64,000 nt of DNA from an uncultured Pedobacter sp. (lineage in GTDB: Bacteria; Bacteroidota; Bacteroidia; Sphingobacteriales; Sphingobacteriaceae). Made by a program: the position numbers and the translations under genes. The notes below the pieces were generated by a model. It made no database searches, was not told the origin of the DNA, and was given only the letters and a program-made list of their open reading frames with translations. This document shows positions 34,292-40,781 of the stretch, piece after piece; position 1 is the stretch's first letter; every line of letters begins with the position of its first letter. The stretch covers positions 1 to 64,000 of the forward strand of contig NZ_CAJYOJ010000064.1 in assembly GCF_913776295.1 (NCBI RefSeq). Reading direction: 5' to 3'.

Positions 34292-34292
34292 T

Positions 34293-35126
34293 TTATACTT
34301 TATCGTTCTTTTGATACTCGCCCAAAATATTAAAGTTCGAAGTATATTTTAATGCCTTTCTAATGGCTTTATCGTATTTCTCGGTGCTTGGCCATTCTAA
34401 ATCGACGTAAAAGTAATATTCGTTTCTTTTACCTAAAACCGGCATAGATTGTATTTTTGTTAAGCTTACCTCTTGTTCTGCGAATATATTTAACACAGTG
34501 GCCAATGAGCCGGCTCTGTGTCCAACCTGAAAACAGATGGAGGCCTTGTTTATTTTTTTGCCCTCGTCTGTTTTGTCTTTTTTAAGGATCAGGAAACGGG
34601 TGTAGTTTTTTTTGTTTGATTCCACACGGCGTTCTAAGATGTTTAACCCGTAAAGTTCAGCAGCTAAGCTGTTTGCGATAGCCATGGTGTCTGTTAGCTG
34701 CTCTTGCTGTATGCGTTTGGCACAGGCAGCAGTATCATTGCTTTCTACGATTTTAATGTGTGGATAATCGTAAAAGAAATCGATACATTGGCGAATGGCG
34801 ATAGGGTGTGAAGTAACTACTTTAATATCTTCAAACTTTACGCCTGGTAGTGCCATTAAATGCAACTGAATAGGCAAGTAAACTTCGCCCACAACTGAAA
34901 AACCAAAATCTCTGATCAGTGTATAGTTTGGTAATAAACTGCCTGCAATAGAGTTTTCGATGGCCATTACCACGAAATCTGCCTCGTTTCTCTCTAGCTT
35001 GTCGCAGGTTTCTTTAAAAGAATTACACTCAACAGTTTCAATGTCTTTACCAAAGAATTTATATGCGGCTTCTTCGTGAAAAGATGCTTTAATACCCTGA
35101 ATTGCTACACGTTTTGTCGTTTCCAT
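34293..35126 (-). CDS. pheA: Prephenate dehydratase with ACT domain
   Basis: A 277-residue prephenate dehydratase, making phenylpyruvate for phenylalanine synthesis. The catalytic domain starts VAIQGIKASFHEEAAYKFF, includes AIENSIAGSLLPNY (about residues 56-69) and the essential NYTRF motif (about 174-178). Residues about 195-277 form an ACT domain (SICFQVGHRAGSLATVLNIF) that normally senses phenylalanine. It is the first gene of the pheA-DAHPS/CM-aroA-aroC series and is preceded by a leader peptide and attenuator, so both feedback inhibition and attenuation are expected. Confidence 0.95.
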   Translation of the reverse strand: METTKRVAIQGIKASFHEEAAYKFFGKDIETVECNSFKETCDKLERNEADFVVMAIENSIAGSLLPNYTLIRDFGFSVVGEVYLPIQLHLMALPGVKFEDIKVVTSHPIAIRQCIDFFYDYPHIKIVESNDTAACAKRIQQEQLTDTMAIANSLAAELYGLNILERRVESNKKNYTRFLILKKDKTDEGKKINKASICFQVGHRAGSLATVLNIFAEQEVSLTKIQSMPVLGKRNEYYFYVDLEWPSTEKYDKAIRKALKYTSNFNILGEYQKNDKV

Positions 35127-35140
35127 TTTTGCGTTAAAAC

Positions 35141-35173
35141 AAAAAAGTCCCGGCTGTTTGCCGGGACTTTTTT
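35141..35173 (-). terminator. Attenuator terminator in the pheA leader
   Basis: AAAAAAGTCCCGGC and GCCGGGACTTTTTT form perfect 14-bp arms with a 5-nt loop, ending in a run of T 14 bases before pheA. Its 5' strand (GTCCCGGC) can instead pair with GCCGGGGCT, formed by the last codons of the leader peptide (plus 35211-35219), giving eight Watson-Crick pairs and one G-U pair as an antiterminator. Confidence 0.9.
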
Positions 35174-35208
35174 ATACATTTTAATATTGTGATATATCTT
35201 TTTGCATA

Positions 35209-35271
35209 TTAGCCCCGGCTCTCACTAAAATAGTAAAAGTAACCAAAGTAATATGTGTTTGTATTTTGCAT
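35209..35271 (-). CDS. Phe/Tyr-rich leader peptide of the pheA operon attenuator
   Basis: A 20-codon open frame, MQNTNTYYFGYFYYFSESRG, ending in TAA. Nine consecutive codons hold five Tyr and three Phe. The final codons AGC-CGG-GGC plus the U of the stop codon form the antiterminator strand that competes for the 5' arm of the terminator just downstream. A ribosome stalled on Tyr/Phe codons would leave this strand free and let transcription go on into pheA; a ribosome reaching the stop codon would cover it and let the terminator form. A textbook-like arrangement; the start lies 18 bases after a good promoter box. Confidence 0.88.
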   Translation of the reverse strand: MQNTNTYYFGYFYYFSESRG

Positions 35272-35288
35272 TTCTTTTTTTGTTGAGC

Positions 35289-35318
35289 CAAATGTAGTAA
35301 CAAAATTTAATTTGTCAA
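35289..35318 (-). promoter_or_regulatory. Promoter of the pheA leader and operon
   Basis: On the minus strand TTG (35316-35318) is followed after 19 bases by TACATTTG (35289-35296), matching the Bacteroidota -33/-7 consensus in sequence and spacing. Transcription would begin about 10 bases before the leader ATG. Confidence 0.75.
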
Positions 35319-35469
35319 TAGGAAACTGAAAATATTTTTAAAAAAATTTAATTTTGTTAAAAATTTACCAGTTCGCTTATTGGTCTTTTTGCGGCTTAAA
35401 ATGGCGTAAAAGCGGATTTTTGTATGGTTGGAGGCAGGTGTTATTGTCGAAAGCGTTCAATAAAGTCGT

Positions 35470-35552
35470 CGTCACTTCGACTGAACGTAGCGAAACGGAG
35501 AGATCTGCTTTGATAGATCTCTCGACTACGTTACACTTCGCTCGAGATGACG
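35470..35552. repeat. Dispersed imperfect palindrome (family B, copy 2)
   Basis: Ends CGTCACTTCG and CGAGATGACG are inverted with two mismatches; the centre has perfect 9-bp arms GAGAGATCT (35498-35506) and AGATCTCTC (35515-35523). Related to the copies at 9.7 and 39.3 kb. It lies in the gap between the sterol desaturase terminator and the pheA promoter. Confidence 0.65.
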
Positions 35553-35699
35553 GTAGCTAATAAGTAAACGTCTTATTTGAATTATTTTTATAAAATCATA
35601 GATTTACCGAATATCCATCATTTTGCATGCGAAAACATCATCTGTGTTTATCTTTAAGCATCTGGGATTAAAAAGATAGCTAAGTTCTAGTATAAAAAA

Positions 35700-35719
35700 G
35701 GTCTGTGGAGACACAGACC
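35700..35719 (-). terminator. Terminator after the sterol desaturase gene
   Basis: GGTCTGTG and CACAGACC form 8-bp arms with a GAGA loop; on the minus strand they are followed by TTTTTT. It ends the S4-aroB-desaturase unit and insulates the pheA promoter. Confidence 0.8.
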
Positions 35720-35735
35720 CTGGTTAAACTTATCA

Positions 35736-36689
35736 TTACCCTGCAGAACTTAAAGCGCCATGGTCGTTAAGTGCTTTTACTTTTTCCTCATCATACTTTT
35801 TCTGCTCTTCCTCGCGCAACTCCTGCTGCATGATCTTCGCAATTTTGGTGCTTCCATCATGGCTCCATCCCGGTGGGTTAAAAACGTACTTTACTTTATC
35901 CATAAACGTCGGTGCCTTTTTTAAGTCTGCTTTTAAAGCAATAAATTCATGGAAAATAATGTTCACTGGTCCTGTATCGGTAGGCTGGGTGGTTAAGCCG
36001 TATTTAACTTTATCTTCTGGTAATTCAGCCTGGAAAGTTCCAAACCACCTGTCCCAAAGAATTAATACCATGCCCATGTTTTTATCCAGATAACGTACGT
36101 TGCTGGCATGGTGCACCCGGTGATGAGATGGCGTTACAAAGATGTATTCGTACCATTTCGGGAATTTGATATCGTATTGGGTATGAACTAGGTTGCCATA
36201 AATTTGGGTTACCAGGTAGGCGAAAAGAATATCAACCGCTGTAAAACCCATGAAGGCAAGGGGCAGATAAAAGAAAACACGGTACAATGGCTCAAAAACA
36301 GTTGAACGGAAACCTGTAGTTAAGTTAAAGTGTTCAGAGGAGTGGTGCGTAACATGCATGGCCCAGAAAAAGCGAACATAATGCCCCACGGTGTGTAAAA
36401 ACCAGTACAAAAAGTCCTGCGCTAAAATCAGCACAATCCAATACGCCCAAACATTGGTAATCTGGAACAAGCGGAACTGGTAGCAATAAGCCAGCAAGAA
36501 AAAAGTAAAGGTTTTGGTCCCGAGATTGATCACGACGGCGGCCGTCATCAGGTAGATGTTTGTCCAGGTATCGCGTTTGGTATATAATTTTCTGTCGTGC
36601 TGATAACTGAAATACATTTCAACCAGGGTTAAAACGATAACGAAGCTAAATAGCCCGATCACAGAAATATCACTTCCGGTATATTTCAT
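35736..36689 (-). CDS. Sterol desaturase / fatty acid hydroxylase-family membrane protein
   Basis: A 317-residue membrane enzyme with four or five hydrophobic segments. The three histidine clusters that bind the di-iron centre are visible: HTVGH (about residues 98-102), HVTHHS (about 111-116) and SHHRVHHA (about 188-195). Such enzymes hydroxylate or desaturate lipids using oxygen; the substrate (carotenoid, fatty acid or sphingolipid) is unknown. The last 45 residues are charged and likely cytoplasmic. Its start lies one base after the aroB stop, so the genes are co-transcribed, although a functional link to the shikimate pathway is not apparent. Confidence 0.9.
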   Translation of the reverse strand: MKYTGSDISVIGLFSFVIVLTLVEMYFSYQHDRKLYTKRDTWTNIYLMTAAVVINLGTKTFTFFLLAYCYQFRLFQITNVWAYWIVLILAQDFLYWFLHTVGHYVRFFWAMHVTHHSSEHFNLTTGFRSTVFEPLYRVFFYLPLAFMGFTAVDILFAYLVTQIYGNLVHTQYDIKFPKWYEYIFVTPSHHRVHHASNVRYLDKNMGMVLILWDRWFGTFQAELPEDKVKYGLTTQPTDTGPVNIIFHEFIALKADLKKAPTFMDKVKYVFNPPGWSHDGSTKIAKIMQQELREEEQKKYDEEKVKALNDHGALSSAG

Positions 36690-36690
36690 T

Positions 36691-37746
36691 TTATAAACTG
36701 TTGTAATAATCTAAACTGCTTAAAATATCGGTTGTACTTACACGGCAGTTAAACGTGCACTTACCTGTATTTTCCAAAAGTGAGAACAGGATGTTTCCAT
36801 CTTCGTTCTTTTTATCACTTTTCATCAATTCCAGAAGCGTGTTATAGCTTTCTTTTTTAATGTGATATTTAGGGTATAACGATAAGATATACCTGCTGAT
36901 ATCTTCCAGTTCTGCTGTGCTTAATGAGCTGTTGTTGATTGAGAGTGCAGCCTCGCATACGAAACCAATGGCAATGGCTTCGCCATGTGTTAACGGATTT
37001 TCGTCATTTGCCAAAGAATAACCTTCAATGGCATGACCGATGGTATGTCCGAAGTTTAAAATCTTACGCAGGTTTTTCTCATGCGGATCGATGGTAACCA
37101 CCTCATTTTTAATTTCAACTGAGCGGTAAATATCCTCTGCCGCTGGCATCAAGTAGTTGCTTGCCTTTAATTTCTCGTAATAAGGTTTGTCGTAAATTAA
37201 ACCATGTTTAATCATTTCGGCAAAACCCGACAAAAGTTCGCGTTCTGGCAGCGTTTTTAAAAATGCAGTTTCAATAAAAACCATTTGTGGAAGGGCAAAG
37301 GTGCCTACCATGTTTTTTACGTTGTCTATATCAATTCCCGTTTTACCGCCAACTGAGGCATCAACCTGAGAGAGGAGAGTGGTAGGGATGTTGATGAAAT
37401 CTATTCCGCGCTTGTATGTGGAGGCGATAAAGCCACCCATATCAGTAATTACACCTCCTCCAAGGTTGATCATCAGGCTTTTACGGTCGGCTTCAAAATC
37501 CAGTAAGGTTTTCCAGATGCCAATGCAGAAATCGATGTTTTTATTTTCTTCGCCTGCTGAAGTTTCGATCAGGTCAAATTCAGAAAAATCCAGGATGGAT
37601 TGAAAATGGGGTAAGCATATTTCACTCGTGTGTTCATCAGCCAGTACAAAAACTTTGCTGTATTTGTTACTGGTTAAAATTGTTTTTAAAGCAGCTAAAT
37701 CACTTTCGAAATAAAGCGTATGGCCTGCGCTGGTAAGTGGTTCCAT
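36691..37746 (-). CDS. aroB: 3-dehydroquinate synthase
   Basis: A 351-residue dehydroquinate synthase, second step of the shikimate pathway. The NAD loop NLGGGVITDMGGF, DASVGGKTGID, the first zinc ligand in GFAEMIKHGLI, NFGHTIGHAIEGY and THGEAIAIG with the other two zinc ligands are all present, as in true AroB enzymes and unlike the EboD copy at 5.7 kb. The ATG overlaps the stop codon of the S4 gene by one base (TAATG), suggesting translational coupling. Confidence 0.96.
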   Translation of the reverse strand: MEPLTSAGHTLYFESDLAALKTILTSNKYSKVFVLADEHTSEICLPHFQSILDFSEFDLIETSAGEENKNIDFCIGIWKTLLDFEADRKSLMINLGGGVITDMGGFIASTYKRGIDFINIPTTLLSQVDASVGGKTGIDIDNVKNMVGTFALPQMVFIETAFLKTLPERELLSGFAEMIKHGLIYDKPYYEKLKASNYLMPAAEDIYRSVEIKNEVVTIDPHEKNLRKILNFGHTIGHAIEGYSLANDENPLTHGEAIAIGFVCEAALSINNSSLSTAELEDISRYILSLYPKYHIKKESYNTLLELMKSDKKNEDGNILFSLLENTGKCTFNCRVSTTDILSSLDYYNSL

Positions 37747-37961
37747 TAAATAATTTCTATTTTATTTTCGCCAAAAGTGATCATATCGCCAACTCTAACC
37801 TTATAGCGTTTGCGGAATTCGACCTCACCGTTGGCTTTCACCAAACCTTCTTCAACAACGGTTTGGGCATCACCGCCACTGCCAACCAATCCGCTTGCTT
37901 TTAGCAACTGGATCAATGGAATAAATTCGCCCTCTAATTTGAATTGTATCATTTTGTGCAA
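37746..37961 (-). CDS. Small S4-domain RNA-binding protein
   Basis: A 71-residue protein of the YbcJ/YaaA-like group that is just one S4 domain: EFIPLIQLLKASGLVGSGGDAQ (about residues 11-32, quoted in parts EFIPLIQLLKAS and GSGGDAQ), VEEGLVKANGEVEFRKRYKV and RVGDMITFG. Such proteins bind structured RNA, often ribosomal. Met4 is an alternative start. It begins the S4-aroB-desaturase unit and is divergent from proline dehydrogenase. Confidence 0.88.
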   Translation of the reverse strand: MHKMIQFKLEGEFIPLIQLLKASGLVGSGGDAQTVVEEGLVKANGEVEFRKRYKVRVGDMITFGENKIEII

Positions 37962-38009
37962 AAATACGATTATTTAAAGGTTTTTAGTTTTAACAACGAA
38001 TGCTTTTTA

Positions 38010-38017
38010 TAATTTTG
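38010..38017 (+). promoter_or_regulatory. -7 box upstream of proline dehydrogenase
   Basis: TAATTTTG fits TAnnTTTG and ends 29 bases before the start codon. No clear -33 TTG. Low to moderate support. Confidence 0.4.
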
Positions 38018-38046
38018 CACCAATCTGACTTATTATATCGTAACAA

Positions 38047-39231
38047 ATGGATTTATCCACCAAGAAACTGCCGAATTTCGATAATACGGAAATTGCTTTC
38101 CGTCAAAAATCTAACCAGGAGCTTAAAAAAGCATACTGGCTTTTTAAAATGATTGGAAGTAATTTTCTGACTAAAGTTGGTCCGGCCATTACAAACTTCT
38201 TTTTAAATATTGGCCTGCCGATTCAGGGTGCGATCAAAGCAACCATTTTCCAGCAGTTTTGCGGCGGCGAAACCATTGCAGAATGTGATAAAGCTATTGA
38301 GCAATTGGATAAAGGTGGTGTAGGTACCATTTTAGATTATTCTGTAGAAGGGGAAGAGGAAGAAAAGGTTTTTGATGAGACCTGTGCCGAAATTATCCGT
38401 ACTATTGTGCGTGCCGATGGTGATACTAAAATTCCGATTACGGTTTTTAAAATAACAGGTATAGGCCGTTTTGCGTTATTACAGAAACTGGATGCTAAAG
38501 AAACCTTAACGGCAGCAGAACAGGCAGAATACGAAAAAGTGAAACTGCGTTGCGAAATGATCTGTAAAACTGCTTATGATAGAGGCGTGCCCATCATGAT
38601 TGATGCAGAAGAAACCTGGATCCAGGATACTATTGATGAATTGGCGTTGGACATGATGCGTAAATTTAACCGTGAGCGCATTATTGTGTATAATACCTAC
38701 CAGATGTACCGCCATGATAAGTTGGCGGATATGAAAGCCGACCATTTAATTGCCAAGGCAGACGGCTTTATTTTAGGTGTTAAAATGGTACGTGGTGCTT
38801 ACATGGAAAAGGAACGTAAACGTGCTGCAGAAATGGGCTATCCATCACCTATTCAACCTGATAAAGCCGCTTCAGATCGCGATTACAACGAATCTTTACG
38901 CTATTGTGTTGATCATATTGATGATATTGCCATTGTTGCCGGAACGCATAATGAAGATAGCAGTCGTTTATTAACTTACCTTTTGGAGGAAAAAAATATC
39001 ACGCATAATCATCCTCATGTATACTTTGCACAGTTATTGGGTATGAGTGATAACCTGAGTTTTAATCTTGCCGATTCGAACTATAATGTGGCGAAATATG
39101 TTCCATACGGACCGATCAAAGCGGTAATGCCTTATTTATTCAGAAGGGCGCAGGAAAATACTTCAGTGGCTGGGCAAACGGGCCGTGAGTTAGGATTGAT
39201 TGGAAGGGAATTGAAGAGAAGGAAACTGTAG
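38047..39231 (+). CDS. Proline dehydrogenase
   Basis: A 394-residue monofunctional proline dehydrogenase of the PRODH TIM-barrel family, oxidising proline to pyrroline-5-carboxylate with FAD. Family motifs: VPIMIDAEETWIQ (about residues 183-195), VYNTYQMYRHD, KMVRGAYMEKERKRA (about 248-262), VAGTHNEDS (about 297-305), and the C-terminal YVPYGPIKAVMPYLFRRAQEN (quoted as YVPYGPIKAVMPYLFRRAQE), which is diagnostic. The second enzyme of the pathway is not in this window. Single gene, divergent from the S4-aroB unit. Confidence 0.94.
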   Translation: MDLSTKKLPNFDNTEIAFRQKSNQELKKAYWLFKMIGSNFLTKVGPAITNFFLNIGLPIQGAIKATIFQQFCGGETIAECDKAIEQLDKGGVGTILDYSVEGEEEEKVFDETCAEIIRTIVRADGDTKIPITVFKITGIGRFALLQKLDAKETLTAAEQAEYEKVKLRCEMICKTAYDRGVPIMIDAEETWIQDTIDELALDMMRKFNRERIIVYNTYQMYRHDKLADMKADHLIAKADGFILGVKMVRGAYMEKERKRAAEMGYPSPIQPDKAASDRDYNESLRYCVDHIDDIAIVAGTHNEDSSRLLTYLLEEKNITHNHPHVYFAQLLGMSDNLSFNLADSNYNVAKYVPYGPIKAVMPYLFRRAQENTSVAGQTGRELGLIGRELKRRKL

Positions 39232-39275
39232 TTCAGTTTTCAGTTGGCAATTCGCAGTTCTCGGTTAAGCAAGAT

Positions 39276-39380
39276 CGTCATTTCGAGCGGAGTGCAACGC
39301 AGTCGAGAACCCGAAGGCTCAGCGAAGAGAAATCTATCCTGAGGTAGATCTCTCCGTTCCGCGTTGCTTCGGTCGAGACG
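39276..39380. repeat. Dispersed imperfect palindrome (family B, copy 3)
   Basis: Begins CGTCATTTCGAGCGGAG, contains GAGAACCCGAAGGCTCAGC as in copy 1, a central TAGAT-type hairpin as in copy 2, and ends GGTCGAGACG. It follows proline dehydrogenase. Confidence 0.7.
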
Positions 39381-39484
39381 GCAATTTTCTTTTAGTTTCA
39401 GCATCCTCCATATTTTTTTTCGTTATTTTTTGGAAAATGAGGGTGTTGTAGCCCTTCGGGAGGTGCAGCCTCGCTTTCCGCTAT

Positions 39485-39535
39485 ATCTTTTTGGCTGCCC
39501 TTCGACTACGCTCAGGGTTGACAGCCAAAAAGGAT
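39485..39535. repeat. Intergenic hairpin repeat
   Basis: ATCTTTTTGGCTG (39485-39497) pairs with CAGCCAAAAAGGAT (39522-39535) with one bulge; the loop carries a second small palindrome, CCCTTCGACTACGCTCAGGG. Looks like a repetitive extragenic element placed just after family B copy 3. Confidence 0.6.
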
Positions 39536-39588
39536 GCCGCTTCAATCGAGTTTAGTTGGAAAGGTTGTGCACTGAAACTATCGAAAAA

Positions 39589-39909
39589 TCAGTTCTTCAC
39601 TGCAAAAGATTGTTTACCCGTCAACAAATCATAAAAAAGGATAAAATCGCTGGCTAAACTATACAATGGATATTGAAAAGTAGCAGGTTTGTTTTTCTCA
39701 AAAAAGAAATGTCCGATCCATGCAAATCCGTAACCTAATACTGGCATAACCAAAAAGAAATGCTAGTTGTGAAAAAGAAAACCCGTAAAGAAAGCCAGGC
39801 AAACTAATCCGGTACCGATAAAATGCAAAACACGTGAGGTAGTATTGCAATGTTCGGATAAATAAAATGGGTAGAACTCTTTTAGAGACTTAAATTTTTT
39901 ATCTGACAT
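39589..39909 (-). pseudogene. Mpo1-like (DUF962) gene interrupted by a TAG codon
   Basis: The frame from the ATG at 39909 reads FKSLKEFYPFYLSEHCN, LHFIGTGLVCLAFF and then FLFHN, TAG (39763-39765, codon 49), and continues in the same frame with HFFLVMPVLGYGFAWIGHF, FEKNKPATFQYPLYSLASDF to the natural TGA at 39589. The whole matches the DUF962/Mpo1 family (106 residues, normal size), membrane proteins related to a yeast fatty acid alpha-oxidation dioxygenase. Trp is a likely original residue (TGG to TAG). A nonsense mutation or sequencing error; 8 bases upstream of the HAD gene stop side. Confidence 0.82.
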
Positions 39910-39917
39910 CTACTCAT

Positions 39918-40553
39918 TTACAAGATTCCGTTCGCTTTAAGAAAGTCGCCCAACTGTGCTGGCTTTTCTGTCATTAATAAAGTGTTTAGTCCCACTTTTT
40001 TAGCACCTTCTATGTGCTGTGGACTATCGTCGATAAATAGGGTTTCGGCAGGATCCAGGTTGTTTTCTTTTAATACCTGTTCAAAAATATTAGTATTCGG
40101 TTTACGCAGCTTCATGTGCTGTGAGAAATAAGCTTTCTCAAAATAGGCATCGTAATTATTGATCTCGAATGTTGTTTTTAAGTAATTTATAATCCAGTCA
40201 TAGTGGATTTCGTTGTTATTACTTAATAAAAACGTACGGTACTTTTCTTTTACTTCCAGCAGTAAATCGTGATTTTCCTGTATGGTACCAATTAACAGGC
40301 TGTTCCAGGCTTCATCGATCTGTTCATCCGTTAATTCGGAATTGCCTGCAGCAATTCTGATTCCTGTCCTAAATTCGGACGGAGAAATGGCGCCGGTTTC
40401 AAAATCATCAAATAATTGATTGTGAGCTTTGTGCGCGAAGAAGTTTTCGATATCTGCAATACCCAATTTTTTGAAAGAAGCCTGGGCAATTTTAAAATCG
40501 ATATCAAATATTACGTTTCCGTAATCGAAAATAATGTTTTTAATGTTTTGCAT
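39918..40553 (-). CDS. HAD-superfamily hydrolase (YihX-like)
   Basis: A 211-residue HAD-IA family phosphatase. Motif I is IIFDYGNVIFDID (about residues 7-19) with the nucleophile Asp10 and Gly in place of the usual second Asp, as in the YihX group. Motif II is LLSNNNEI (about 110-117), motif III the Lys in KLRKPNTNIFEQV (about 147-159), and motif IV FIDDSPQHIEGA (about 172-183). Likely a small-molecule phosphatase; substrate unknown. The interrupted Mpo1-like gene follows it on the same strand. Confidence 0.9.
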   Translation of the reverse strand: MQNIKNIIFDYGNVIFDIDFKIAQASFKKLGIADIENFFAHKAHNQLFDDFETGAISPSEFRTGIRIAAGNSELTDEQIDEAWNSLLIGTIQENHDLLLEVKEKYRTFLLSNNNEIHYDWIINYLKTTFEINNYDAYFEKAYFSQHMKLRKPNTNIFEQVLKENNLDPAETLFIDDSPQHIEGAKKVGLNTLLMTEKPAQLGDFLKANGIL

Positions 40554-40734
40554 GGAACTATAGGAATTTGCCGCAAAGATATTAATGATGGATATTAAAT
40601 CATGTTTTTTAAATAAATTAAGGTTGTAAAAGATGGATTTAGTTCAGGTTGTCCTGTTGAGTCTGTCGAAACAGCTCCTCAGGTGTTTAAAAAGTTCTCT
40701 GATGGTCATTATAGACAGCATCCGTTAATACGCC

Positions 40735-40762
40735 CGTCATTCCCAATCAAGTGGGAATGACG
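40735..40762 (-). terminator. Hairpin downstream of the sugar dehydrogenase gene
   Basis: CGTCATTCCCA (40735-40745) and TGGGAATGACG (40752-40762) are perfect 11-bp arms with a 6-nt loop. It lies 19 bases past the stop of the large sugar dehydrogenase gene. There is no strong T run, and the sequence resembles common extragenic palindromes, so it may be a repeat rather than a true terminator. The rest of 40554-40781 holds no gene. Confidence 0.5.
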
Positions 40763-40781
40763 ACGAATTTTATTTCCAAGA

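Noticed and set aside
39763..39765. TAG in the Mpo1-like gene as a recoded amino acid
   Set aside because: No downstream recoding structure is seen, TAG ends normal genes in the window (for example the alpha-CTD-like gene), and the other interrupted genes carry TAA.
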